From Verrucomicrobiota bacterium (GTDB lineage Bacteria; Verrucomicrobiota; Verrucomicrobiia; Limisphaerales; J093), in NCBI GenBank assembly GCA_027493615.1, contig JAOSKK010000001.1:363629-427628 (forward strand): a DNA stretch of 64,000 nucleotides, read 5' to 3'. Numbering within the stretch: position 1 is the first letter of the stretch; each line of letters starts with the position of its first letter. Below are positions 9,354-19,006 of this stretch, one piece after another. The position numbers were made by a program, and so were the translations under genes. Under the pieces are notes generated by a model that made no database searches, was not told where the DNA came from, and saw only the letters and a program-made list of their open reading frames with translations.

Positions 9354-11772
9354 CTAGGGTTCCCGACGCAGTCGGAAGTACTGTTCCGCGGCGGCGAGGG
9401 GCACCGAGACCGTGAAGTGGTCGTCAACGACCACCGGCGTTTGGGGTTCCGGTTGCCAGAGCGGGACGTCGAGATGCGGCTTGGACTCGAGGAGATAGCC
9501 GACGGCGTTGGTCGACCAGGCGAGGACCACGTTCGCCCCAGCGCGGGTCAGGCTGAGCGAAACGGGGGAGACGGGCGCAGCCTTCACGGTGATGACGCCG
9601 GAGCGTGTTTCGGAGGCGTTGCCTACCCGGGCGCGCACCTGCCAGGTCACGTCCCCCGGGGCCGCGAAGCTCCGACAGGCTTGCGCGGAAGGGGAGGGGG
9701 CCCACGCGTCTCCCCACGTCCATTCGAACATCGTCGGTTCGCTGCAGCCGGCCACGGTGGCGCTGGCTCGGAACGGCACCGCGGCACCCACTTCCACTTC
9801 CGCCGGGGCGATCGCCGCGAGCGTGATCCCGCAGTCTCCCGGTGTGACCGTGACGTCGACAGTGCCCAGGTCCGAGTCGGTCGAGCCGTCCCACGCGGCG
9901 AAAGTGAACCGGTCGGTCCCCACGTAGGCCGGATCGGGGTGGTAGGTGGCGAGCCGGTCAGCGAGGCCGACGGTGCCGTGGTGCGGCTGGGACACGATGC
10001 GGAGCGTGAGCGCGTTGGCATCCGGGTCGGTGGCTGTCAGCGTGACGGAGGCGGCGGCCCCGGCGGTGGTTGTGAGGCTGGTGCTGGTGACGGTGGCCGG
10101 GTGGTTCGCGGTGGCGTCGTCGCTGGTGGGGCCCCGGTGGCAGTTGTAGCAACCCACCTGAAAGCCCCGCCACCACTTCTTGGTGCCGAAGGCCGAAAGG
10201 GTCCGGTCCGCCAGGAGGCGGGAAAGCACCGTACCGCGCAGGTCGGCACCGTGGCAGGACCGACAACCGTCGAGGTTGGCCTTGGCGGCGTTGTCGTGGC
10301 GGGAGATCCAGCTTGAACCGAGGGGGTGCAGGCCGTGCGGGCCGCCGGCGGTCGTGGTCGGTTGGACGGTGTGGCAGGCGGTACATTCCGCGATCATTCC
10401 TTCGTGCCCTTGGAGCTGCTGGCTGTAGAGGTTGTCGTTGGGCTCCGTGCTGGGGAACTCGGCGTGGGTCGAGCCGTGGCACGCCGAGCAGTAGAGTCCG
10501 CCGTGTCCCCGGGAGAACCGGAACAGCGAGGCGCCGGCCACGGGCACATCCTGGTCGGTGGCAAAGGTCAGATCGGCGGCCACCCGCGGATTTCCCTGGG
10601 CGTCGAAGGCGGAGGTGTACCGAATCGCGCCGCTATTCTTGGTGGCGGTGCCGGTGTGGCAATTCTGGCAGTTGGGCTCGTCCAACCAGCCGCGCCGAGC
10701 CTCGGTGCCGACGTGGGTCATGTTGCCATGGCAGGACTGGCAGTCCATCGTGCGGCTTCCCATCGAATCGACCGCGCTACCCATGGCACCGCGCAGGCAG
10801 CGGGTTTCGGAGCCGGGATGGCAACGGTAGCAGGCGGCGCGGCTGTTGAGGTCGTCCAACGACAGGCCGCTGACGGGGTCCGCGACATGGGCATGCCAGC
10901 CGTGCATCGCCCGGGTCAGCGGGGGGACGTCCGGCAGGCCTGTGCCGGGCAACGCGTTGGAAGCGTGACAACGGGCGCAGAGCACCGGCGTGCCCTGCAC
11001 CCGCACCGTGTCGTGGAGGCCCGTGGCGGCATACCCGGCCGCGGCGAGTGCCTCGCGGTACTTCGGCGACCAGAGATTCAGATCGTCGTGCAGGCGCAGG
11101 ATGTTGAGACGGTAATCGCGCTGGGGATCGCAGTCCCACGTCCACCCCACGAAAGGACGGGTGCCTTCCCGCGCGCCAGACGCATGGCAGGCACGGCAAT
11201 CCATCTCGTCCGACACGGGCAGCACGATGTCGGCACTCGCCAGCACGGCTCCGGTGTTCTGGCTGCGTGCCACCAGGCGCATCATGGGGTAGGGGTTGTG
11301 CTGGCCGGAGTCGTCCACGGGGAGGATGGGGATGCCCTCGGCGGTGAACCAGCCCTCGGCGGCGTCGAACCGCATGGCCTGCGGCGTGTTGGCCGTTCCC
11401 GGCATGGCGAAGCCGGCCAGCCCGGCATCGGTTGCCAGCGGAGGTGCCCCGGTGGGAGGTAGAGGCTGCCGGCGTGTTGCCAGAACGTCGTCTTCCCGGC
11501 GCTGGTCCGGTTGATCGAACCGGCGGCATCGGTCACGGCTTCGTACGTGACAAGCACCCCGCCGCTGGTTGTCACGAGCTGCCCTGCGCGATCAGTTGGG
11601 CATGGATGGTGTTGAACGGCGGGAGCAGGGAGAACACGGAGAAATCGGCATCCAAGCAGTGCATGCCGAGGTCGTTCCAGCCCACCAGGGCATGCGTCGC
11701 GCCGAAGGTGAGAGGGAGGATGGGGAGGACACCCGCGAGAAAGCAGCCCGCCAGCCAGCGAGGCAAGTTCAT
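9354..11772 (-). CDS. Multihaem cytochrome c (nine CXXCH) with Ig/cadherin-like C-terminal domains (two frameshifts)
   Basis: About 806 residues. The signal peptide is MNLPRWLAGCFLAGVLPI. Nine haem-binding motifs follow in order: CRACH, CARCH, CYRCH, CQSCH, CQNCH, CSACH, CTACH, CRSCH, CYNCH. Then comes a cadherin/Ig-type unit (TATDPDANALTLRIVSQPHHGTV split over the domain), a PKD-like unit with FEWTWGDAWAP, and a terminal FN3-like unit. It is a periplasmic or surface electron carrier. Two G/C-run indels near 11577 and 11452 put the first 110 residues in other frames. One base at each restores AQLIAQGQLVTTSG and LYLPTGAPPLATD. Its redox partner is unknown. Confidence 0.85.
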
Positions 11773-11911
11773 GGGGGCACCGTCGGGCGCGGCGGCGAAT
11801 CCGGAAAGCCCTCCTTTGGCGAAGGCGCACCGTTTCTTGCGTGGTGTTTTTCTTCTCGCACCCCCGCCGGTCTCTGTTTGAATGCCCGCACTCCGCGGGT
11901 ACGTGGTGTGC

Positions 11912-13170
11912 ATGAGTCGAAGCCTGGATACGGAAGTGCTGGTCGTGGGCGCGGGTCCCACGGGGTTGGTGACGGCTCTCCTGCTGGCCGAGGCCGGCGT
12001 GGAGGTGGTAATCATCGACCGCGAGCAACGGCCGGCGACCCACAGCTACGCCTGCGGCCTGCACCCGGCCTCGTTGGAGTTGTTCGACCGCCTGGGCTTG
12101 CTCCACGGCGTCCAGGCCCAGGCCCGGCGCATCGACCGGGTGGCCTTCTATTCACCCGACGGGAAGCGCGAAGCCGAGGTCAGCCTCGCGTCGTTGCCCG
12201 TCAAACATCCCTTCGTCCTGGTGTGTCCCCAAGACCAACTGGAGGCGCTGCTGGCCAGCCGCCTGGCCGAACAGGGTTGCGCCGTCCGCTGGCATCATCG
12301 GCTGGCGACGCTGGAACCGGGGTCGGAGGGCATGACGGCCGACGTGGACCAACTGGTGGGCACCGCGACCGGCTGCGCCGTGCCGCGCTGGCATTGGGTG
12401 GTCGGCCGCACGATCCAAGTGGCCGCGAAGTACGTCGTGGGCGCCGACGGCCACTACTCCGTGGTGCGGCAGGGACTGGGGATCGCGAACGAGACGCTCG
12501 GGCCCACCGAGCATTACGTGGTGTACGAGTTCGAACCGGAGCGGGAGCTCGCCGACGAACTCCGCGTCGTGCTCACCGACCGCACCAAGAGCGCGCTGTG
12601 GCCGCTGCCCGGCGGCCGTTGCCGATGGTCCTTCCAGCTTGCCGGGCACGCGGAAGCCGACGTCTTCGAAAAGGACCGGGACCCGTTCTGGGGCGAGCCG
12701 CCGGCCCGGGCCCAACTACGCGGCAGCGCCTGGAGGAGCGGTTGGCGGCCCACGCCCCCTGGTTTGATGCCGGGATACGCGCGTTGGATTGGGCCGTGGA
12801 CATCCAGTTCCAGCAGCGGTTGGCGCGGCAGTACGGACAGGGGCGCTGCTGGCTGGCGGGCGATGCCGCCCACCAGACCTCGCCGGCGGGTATCCAGAGC
12901 ATGAACCTCGGCCTGCTCGAGGCCGAGGATCTCGCGGGCAAGCTGGCACAGGTGCTACGCGGGGAGGCATCCGAAGCCGTGCTGTCAGGCTACGGACAAG
13001 CGCACCACAGCGTCTGGCGACGGCTGTTGGATCCCGCAGGACCGCCCGCGCCGGATGCCGCGGTCAAGCCCTGGGTTGCCGCCCACCGCCGCGCGATCCT
13101 CTCCGCGCTTCCCGCGTCGGGTTCCGCGCTGGCCCTGCTGCTGGCCCAACTGGGGTTGGGGTCGCCGTGA
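11912..13170 (+). CDS. FAD-dependent monooxygenase (aromatic hydroxylase type; frameshifted)
   Basis: About 419 residues. The N-terminal dinucleotide fold reads TEVLVVGAGPTGLVTALLLA. The DG-type motif is YVVGADGHYSVVRQGLG. The FAD ribityl-binding motif CWLAGDAAHQTSPAGIQSMN is near residue 310, where PHBH-family enzymes have GDAAH. This supports NAD(P)H-linked hydroxylation of a small, possibly aromatic or quinone-like compound. The frame changes near 12715. One base in GCCCAACTACG restores ARAQTTRQRLEERL. It is divergent from the cytochrome gene with 139 bp between starts. Confidence 0.85.
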
Positions 13171-13253
13171 ACCGGCACGACGAAACCCGAACGGCGCTCC
13201 GAACGGTTCTCAACCGTCGAACCTTTGGAATCCGCGGTGCATGATGGCCGTGG

Positions 13254-13288
13254 ACTTTGACCGCGGATGGCACGGATACCACGGATGG
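13254..13288. repeat. Short dispersed-type repeat (CACGGAT motif)
   Basis: ACCGCGGATGGCACGGATAC continues into CACGGATGG, giving three GGAT units at about 12-base spacing in an intergenic gap. From memory, similar CACGGAT strings are common between genes in Verrucomicrobia. Only one copy is seen here. Confidence 0.4.
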
Positions 13289-13328
13289 GGCCGGGGGCGC
13301 GGGCGTGGCTGGCCAAGGAAGGCCGGAA

Positions 13329-15043
13329 CTACCGTTTCCCGACCGGTGTTTGGTTTGTGGTGGCCGGCGCGGGTGCGGGAGCGAGCTTCTCGACGCTACC
13401 CAGGTAAGCGGCCACACGCCGTTCGTCGCGGAGTTGGCGCGCCAGCGGCAGGGCCTCCCGGTAGAACCGGATCAGGTCCGGGTAATCGGGGTGCGCGTCG
13501 AAGAAGGCGTCGTAGACTTCCAGGGCCTCGGCGGGCTTGCCCTTCTCGATCAGCAACTGGGCCAGGAGCAACTGCAGCGCCACAGCCTGATGCGGGGACG
13601 GGGCCAGTCGCAGGGCCGCCCGATATTGTGCGATGGCTTGGTCGATCCTGCCCTGGGCTGCGATACAGGCGGCCGAGCTTCTCGCTCAGCAACGCGCTGC
13701 GTCCGGTCAGCTCCAGCGTCTCCAGATAGGGCGTGAGGTCCGGCACCGGGTTGTGGTTGGCCCGGTTCAGGTTGACGATCCGCAGATGCGACCACTGGAG
13801 CCACTCGCTGTTCTGCCGTTCGAGTTCCGCGTGCAGTTCGGCGGGCGGCCGGGCCATCGGCCGGTACAACGGGTCGCCGATCACCGTGGTCTGCCACGAG
13901 ACCACGGGTTGGGACACGTACGCGGCCTCCCGCGAAATTGCACCCCAGACTGATCAGGAACGTGAAGAAAATGCCCACGTTCGGCGAGAGATCCAGGTAT
14001 GGCTCCGCCACCGTGCCCAGGGTGGCGGTCACGCCCCGCTCCAGGAACGGTCCCACCCAGCGGCTCCCGGGTTCGCGCACCGTCTGCGCGCTGAACGAAT
14101 GCAGATGATACGCCACCGCCCCGGGCTGGAACTCCACGGCGTCGCGCGCGAGCGGCCCCGACACGTCCTTGTCGTACCACCCCGCGTACAGCGCGATCTG
14201 GGGCATGGGAAACCAGGCCGGAAAGGTTGCCGGCCGTTCATCCAGCACCACCTCGAATCCCTGCCGCCGGGCCGTCTCGTAAGCCGTCCGGATCCACTCG
14301 TCGCCCTTCACATACGCCGTGTTCGTCAGCCCACGCACGTCGAAGAAGGCGCGCCCCCAGAGGCCGTTGGTTTCCGCCTGCAACGCCCGGTCCACCAACC
14401 GCTGCGCCACCGCCGCGGACGGTCCGTCCAGGCGGCTGACCAGGAACAGTCCGTTCGTGGGATGCAGCGCCGCTACGTTCGTCGAGCCGTGGAACGGGTT
14501 CAGGATGGGACCGGTCAGCAGCGCCCCGCGCTCGAGCAGCGGCAGACAAGCCAGCTCGTTGTCGACCGCCGCTTCGTTCCGTTGCAGCGGCGCGGGCAAC
14601 TGTTCCGTGCCAGGCTCCTTGAGGGTCTTGTCGGGGGTGATCCGCAGGGGCACGCCATAGGCCAGCACCAGGTAGCGCACCCGGCTCGCCGTCAGCACCC
14701 GGACCTTGCCGCCCGGCACCCCGTCCTGCGGCGGCACCCGCTGCTGCTCGAACTGCACCAGCCCGCGCTTCTCGAGCTCCTGCACGAGGGGCCGGTACAG
14801 TTGCTTGCGGAACGCCGCCCGCGTGATCGTTTCGGTCGAAGGCAGCGGCAATCCGATCAACTGTTCCGGCGGCACCCCGCGCCGCGCGGCGTAATGCTCC
14901 GCCACCAGCCGGGAGTCGGGGGCCACGTTCAGGTTGTACACCACGGCCACCTCGCTGCCGGGCGACGACACGGCCGCCGGCGCCGCGGTGGCCTGCCACA
15001 CCCCGCCCAGTCCCAGGAGCACCGTCCCCAATGCCAATCTCAT
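13329..15043 (-). CDS. TIGR03790-family exported protein with TPR-like tail (two frameshifts)
   Basis: About 571 residues. A signal peptide ([20 protein letters not shown]) precedes the TIGR03790 core. Markers are [71 protein letters not shown] and [14 protein letters not shown] near its end. The family's function is not known. The last 130 residues ([35 protein letters not shown]) form TPR-type helices. Frame changes lie near 13935 (one G restores [16 protein letters not shown]) and near 13655 (one C removed restores [13 protein letters not shown]). The start overlaps the stop of the MBL gene by 4 bp (ATGA), which indicates translational coupling. Confidence 0.82.
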
Positions 15044-15840
15044 GCGCTTGCGACCTTCTCCTCGACGACAACGTTCAATCCGTCGTACGCAAACCACACC
15101 CCCGCGGGCAGCTCGGCCTGGTCGCGGTCATGGTCAAAGTGATGCGTCAGATGGGTGAAATAAGTTCGCCCGGCCCCGATGCGCCGTGCCGCCGTCAGCG
15201 CCTCGTCCAGGCACATGTGCGTCGGATGCGGTTTGGGCCGGAGCGCATCGAGCACTGCCACCGGCGCGCCGCGCACCCGTTCGAGCACCGAGGGCGGGAT
15301 CAGTTGGCAATCACTCAGGTAGGCTAGCCGCTTCTCTCCCCCCTGGCCGAAGAGGAAACCCGTCGTGGTCATCGTCCCGTGCGGCAGATCGAGCGGGGTG
15401 ATCTCGAGGTCTCCCAGCACAAACGGGCCGTCGATCAGATGGGGGTCGGGCCTGAAATAGCCCTTCGGAATCGGCCCTCCATTGAACGCGTACGCAAACA
15501 CCCGTCGCAACGCCGTCATCGTCGCCGGCGCCGCGTAGATCGGCAACGCGCCTTCCCGCAAGTCGCAGAACCGCCGGCAGTCGTCCATGCCCATGATGTG
15601 GTCCGCGTGGCCGTGCGTGACGAGCACCGCGTCCAGCCACCGGATGTTCTCCCGCAGCATTTGGAGCCGGAATTCCGGCGCCGTGTCCACCACCAGCTTC
15701 ACCGCGTCGGTCGCCACGTAGATCGACGTCCGCGTCCGGTGATTGCGCGGGTTGGCCAGGAACGCTGGCGGGTGATCATACCCGATCAGGGGCACGCCTT
15801 GCGACGTGCCGGTGCCCAGGAAGGTGAAGCGGAAGGCCAT
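15040..15840 (-). CDS. MBL-fold metallo-hydrolase (PhnP/RNase Z-like)
   Basis: A 266-residue cytoplasmic metallo-beta-lactamase-fold enzyme. The N-terminus [18 protein letters not shown] is typical of the PhnP-like phosphodiesterase group. The metal motif is [15 protein letters not shown]. Later ligands are in [19 protein letters not shown] and [12 protein letters not shown]. It probably hydrolyses a cyclic or linear phosphodiester, but the substrate is not evident. It is the first gene of a two-gene unit with the TIGR03790 protein, overlapping by 4 bp. Confidence 0.92.
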   Translation of the reverse strand: MAFRFTFLGTGTSQGVPLIGYDHPPAFLANPRNHRTRTSIYVATDAVKLVVDTAPEFRLQMLRENIRWLDAVLVTHGHADHIMGMDDCRRFCDLREGALPIYAAPATMTALRRVFAYAFNGGPIPKGYFRPDPHLIDGPFVLGDLEITPLDLPHGTMTTTGFLFGQGGEKRLAYLSDCQLIPPSVLERVRGAPVAVLDALRPKPHPTHMCLDEALTAARRIGAGRTYFTHLTHHFDHDRDQAELPAGVWFAYDGLNVVVEEKVASA

Positions 15841-15921
15841 GCTCGGTGACGCTGCCTGTTTCGGTTTCTTTTTGCCTCACGCTACCTGAGCCGCCAGATT
15901 CGGCGCGAACGAAATCTGCCC

Positions 15922-17610
15922 ATGCTCACCACGCTGCGGATCCGGAACCTGGCCCTGGTGACCGAGCTCACCCTCGAGTTCCCGCCGGGCCTGGTGGTGG
16001 TGTCTGGCGAAACCGGCGCGGGCAAGTCCATCATCCTGGGTGCCCTCGGCCTCCTTCTCGGCGAACGCGCCGAACGCACCCTTATCCGTGCCGGCGAAAC
16101 CACCTGCACCGTCGAGGCCGCCTTCGACGTCCGTCGCCTCGCCGCCCCCGTCCACGCCTGCCTCGAGCACCACGGGCTCGAACCGTGCGAAGACCAGCAG
16201 CTCCTCCTCAAGCGCACCTTCACCGTCGCCGGCGTCAATCGGCAGTTCGTCAATGGCAGTCCCACCACCCTCGCGGTGCTCGCCGAACTGGGGGACGTCC
16301 TGGTGGATGTCCACGGACCTCATGATCACCAGTCCCTCCTCCATCCCGCCCGGCAGCTCGCCATCCTCGACGCCTTCGGTCGCCTCCAGCCCCAGGTGAC
16401 CGCCTTTGCCGAGCAACTGCGCGAACGCCGGGACCTCGCGGCCCGGAAGGCCGCCCTCGTGGTGGACGAACGCACCTACGCCCAACAGCTCGACCTCCTC
16501 AGGTTTCAGGTCGGGGAAATCACCGCCGCCCAGCTCCGGCCCGACGAGGAAGCCGAAGTCGAGCACCACCACCAGCGCGCTCAGCACGCTGCCCGCCTCC
16601 TCCAGCTTGGTCAGGCGGCGCTCAGCGTTCTGGGCGAAGACGAGGCCTCCGTCCTCGCCCAGGCGGGTGCCCTTGGTCGCCTGCTCCAGGAACTCCCGCG
16701 CCTGGACCCCGAGACCCAGGGCTTCGTCACCCTCCACGCCCAGGCCATCGCCAGCCTCCGCGAGCTGCAGACCGACCTCGGCCGTTATCTCGAACGGATC
16801 GAGCTTGATCCGGAGCGCCTCCACGCCCTCGAGGAACGTCTCAACCTCCTGCACAGCCTCAAACGCAAGTACGGCCCCACCCTCGAGGCCGTGATCGCCT
16901 TTGGCGACGACGCGCGCCTCCGCCTCCGCCAGCTCGAATCGCGCGACAGCGAGCTCGAACGCCTCAACGTCGAGCTGGCCCGCTGCGATCAGGCCCTGCT
17001 CACCGCGGGCCAACGCCTCTCGGCCGCCCGACGCGAACTCATCCCGCGCCTGACCAAGGCCGTGGGCCGGCAGCTCAGCGACCTCGGCTTCCGCCAGTGC
17101 CGGTTCGAAGTCACCCTGGTCGACGCCGCGGCCGGGGCAGAAGGCGGGACGGGCCTTCCGCCCGTGGGCGCGACCGGCTTTGACAGCGTCGAATTCCAAT
17201 TTGCCCCCAATCCCGGGGAGCCCGCGCGTCCGTTGCGGGCGATTGCGTCCTCGGGCGAACTGGCGCGGGTGATGTTGGCCCTCAAGACCGCCCTGGCCAA
17301 CGAGGACGAGATCCCGGTGCTCGTCTTCGATGAGGTGGATGCGAATGTCGGCGGCGAAACCGCCCACGCGGTCGGCGACAAGATGCGCCGGATCGCGCGG
17401 CATCGGCAGGTCTTTTGTGTGACGCACCTGCCGCAGGTGGCGGCGGCCGCGGACGCCCATTTCGCCGTGACCAAGGAGACGCGCGAGGGCCGCACGTTCA
17501 CCCGGATGCAGCGGCTCGACCCCGACGGCCGCGTCACCGAACTGGCGCGGATGCTGGGAGGTCAGACCGACGCCGCCCGCCAGCATGCCCTGGCCCTCCT
17601 CTCCCCGTAG
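15922..17610 (+). CDS. recN: DNA repair protein RecN
   Basis: RecN is an SMC-like ATPase that acts early in double-strand-break repair. The 562-residue length is normal. Walker A VVVSGETGAGKSIILGA lies near residue 30. A Q-loop-like VHGPHDHQSLLHP follows, then a long coiled-coil middle. The signature IASSGELARVMLALK and Walker B VLVFDEVDANVGGETA come next, then VTHLPQVAAAADAHF. The stop codon TAG lies at the edge of a palindromic repeat (17607-17683) shared with the convergent cupin gene. The frame is clean throughout, in contrast to its neighbours. Confidence 0.98.
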   Translation: MLTTLRIRNLALVTELTLEFPPGLVVVSGETGAGKSIILGALGLLLGERAERTLIRAGETTCTVEAAFDVRRLAAPVHACLEHHGLEPCEDQQLLLKRTFTVAGVNRQFVNGSPTTLAVLAELGDVLVDVHGPHDHQSLLHPARQLAILDAFGRLQPQVTAFAEQLRERRDLAARKAALVVDERTYAQQLDLLRFQVGEITAAQLRPDEEAEVEHHHQRAQHAARLLQLGQAALSVLGEDEASVLAQAGALGRLLQELPRLDPETQGFVTLHAQAIASLRELQTDLGRYLERIELDPERLHALEERLNLLHSLKRKYGPTLEAVIAFGDDARLRLRQLESRDSELERLNVELARCDQALLTAGQRLSAARRELIPRLTKAVGRQLSDLGFRQCRFEVTLVDAAAGAEGGTGLPPVGATGFDSVEFQFAPNPGEPARPLRAIASSGELARVMLALKTALANEDEIPVLVFDEVDANVGGETAHAVGDKMRRIARHRQVFCVTHLPQVAAAADAHFAVTKETREGRTFTRMQRLDPDGRVTELARMLGGQTDAARQHALALLSP

Positions 17611-17683
17611 GAGACGACGTAAGGAGGCTCTGCTTGCTGAGTCTCGTGACCTCGACTCCTGCGGTGCCCTTACGTCGTTTCCG
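17607..17683. repeat. GACGT-type palindromic repeat, copy B1
   Basis: The left arm GTAGGAGACGACGTAAGGAG and the right arm CCCTTACGTCGTTTCC flank a second motif, TGAGTCTCGTGACCTCGACT. It sits between convergent recN and cupin genes and includes the stop codons of both. It may act as a bidirectional terminator-like hairpin. Related copies are at 20.9, 36.9, 49.4 and 52.2 kb. Confidence 0.8.
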
Positions 17684-18060
17684 GGAAGAACAGATCGTCC
17701 TCGGCGATGTCCGGAATGCCCACGACCAGCACCTTGACCCGGCCCTTCGCGCTGTGCACCACACCGGGGGATCTGGACGATGCTCCCTTTCCGCACGACG
17801 TGCTCCACGCCGTCCAGGCTGACCGTCCCTTCGCCCTCGAGCACGTAGTAAAGCTCGGTGCTGCGGCGATGGTAATGGGCCCGCGAACCGTCGATGTCCA
17901 CGACATGCACCCAGGCGGCCAGGCCCAGGTCGCGGTCGGCCCGGCTCAGCAACAGATGGCGCCAGCCGCACGTGCTCCGTTCCTGCGCGGTCTCGCCTTC
18001 GTGCCGCACCAGGGCCGCCAGCCGACGGGCCTCGGTCAAAGGAGGAGGAGGAGAGGGCAT
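17670..18060 (-). CDS. Cupin-domain protein (frameshifted)
   Basis: About 130 residues. A single cupin barrel has motif 1, HYHRRSTELYYVLEGEG, and motif 2, restored as IPPGVVHSAKG. It ends VLVVGIPDIAEDDLFFPE. The conserved His/Glu set suggests a metal-binding regulatory or sugar-binding cupin. One added G in CCCCCGGTG near 17772 joins the two halves. The ATG at 18060 follows a GGAGGAGGAGGAG Shine-Dalgarno-like stretch. The stop codon falls in repeat B1. tRNA-Arg lies directly upstream on the same strand. Confidence 0.8.
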
Positions 18061-18073
18061 GGGAGATCTTGAT

Positions 18074-18150
18074 TGGTACGCGAGGCGGGGGTCGAACCCA
18101 CAACCTTCGGCTCCGGAGGCCGACGCTCTATCCAATTGAGCTACTCGCGC
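18074..18150 (-). tRNA. tRNA-Arg (anticodon CCG)
   Basis: On the minus strand the acceptor GCGCGAG pairs with CTCGCGT, starting with one G-T pair. The anticodon stem is TCGGC/GCCGA with loop CTCCGGA, giving anticodon CCG. The T loop is TTCGACC. CCA is encoded. Confidence 0.95.
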
Positions 18151-18267
18151 ACGCGACGCCGAGCGGAACTCCGCACCCTGCACCAGCGAAACCCGGGAGG
18201 TACCGCGGCTTCCTGCTCACACGCGGGCAGCATCCTATGTCCCGCCCGAAGCCTGCGGCAAGCAAAT

Positions 18268-18951
18268 CTACAGGACGCCCTGGGGCTTCGAGATGACCAC
18301 GTTGGTCGTGCCTGCGGCCAGCGCCGCGCTGATCTGGTCGCGCAGGGCAAACGTCCCCAGGCGCCGCACGCTGCCGTCGGGGAAGGCGAGGTAGCCGCGT
18401 TCGCCGTGCACCTCACCGTCCCAGGCGGCATCGATTGAGCTGCCCAGAAACGCGTTCCAGTGCGGATTCAATCCGCCGCCACCGCCCAGGATGTTGCTGT
18501 CGCCGGTGACCAGCGTCTCCGGCTTGTTTTCCTCCGCGGTCAGGCCGACGAAATAGCTCACGTTGTCGAAGCCGGCCACCGACACCCAGTCCGACGCCGG
18601 TTTCCGGGCCTTGTCCAGCGGGCAGACCAGGATCTTGGGCGTGGCGAGCTCGTTCGAGCAGACGCGGAAGTGGTTCACCCACTCCCGGGTGGCCAGGGTG
18701 CCGCCCTGGTCCACGGCGATCTGCCAGGGGTACTTGGCGTTGTTGTCGTTGGCCCACATGCGCAGGGCCACGCCCACCTGCTTGAGGTTGTTCAGGCACA
18801 CCGTCTCCTTCGCCCTGGCTTTGGCGCGGGCCAGGGAAGGCAGGAGAAGAGCCACGAGGATGGCGATGATCGCGATCACCACCAGCAGCTCGATCAGCGT
18901 GAAGCCTCGGCGGTGAGGGAAGTGACGGAGGTGCGGGAGACGGGTGTTCAT
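18268..18951 (-). CDS. Prepilin-type N-terminal cleavage/methylation domain protein
   Basis: A 227-residue pseudopilin-like protein. The leader [16 protein letters not shown] is cut before the methylated F of [20 protein letters not shown]. The body has [20 protein letters not shown] and ends with an [10 protein letters not shown] segment, as in the verrucomicrobial and planctomycete H-X9-DG-type pilin-like proteins. It is processed by a prepilin peptidase and sits in the inner membrane or a type II-like pseudopilus. Such genes are highly amplified in these bacteria. No frameshift. Confidence 0.93.
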   Translation of the reverse strand: MNTRLPHLRHFPHRRGFTLIELLVVIAIIAILVALLLPSLARAKARAKETVCLNNLKQVGVALRMWANDNNAKYPWQIAVDQGGTLATREWVNHFRVCSNELATPKILVCPLDKARKPASDWVSVAGFDNVSYFVGLTAEENKPETLVTGDSNILGGGGGLNPHWNAFLGSSIDAAWDGEVHGERGYLAFPDGSVRRLGTFALRDQISAALAAGTTNVVISKPQGVL

Positions 18952-19006
18952 GGGAGAGGATCCGGGGGGCAAGTTGCGGGCGGCCGGGAGCGAAGGAAGG
19001 CGTGGT

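Noticed and set aside
15877..18183. 768-codon minus-strand frame covering recN
   Set aside because: Only its first part is the cupin gene. The rest is the shadow of recN on the other strand.
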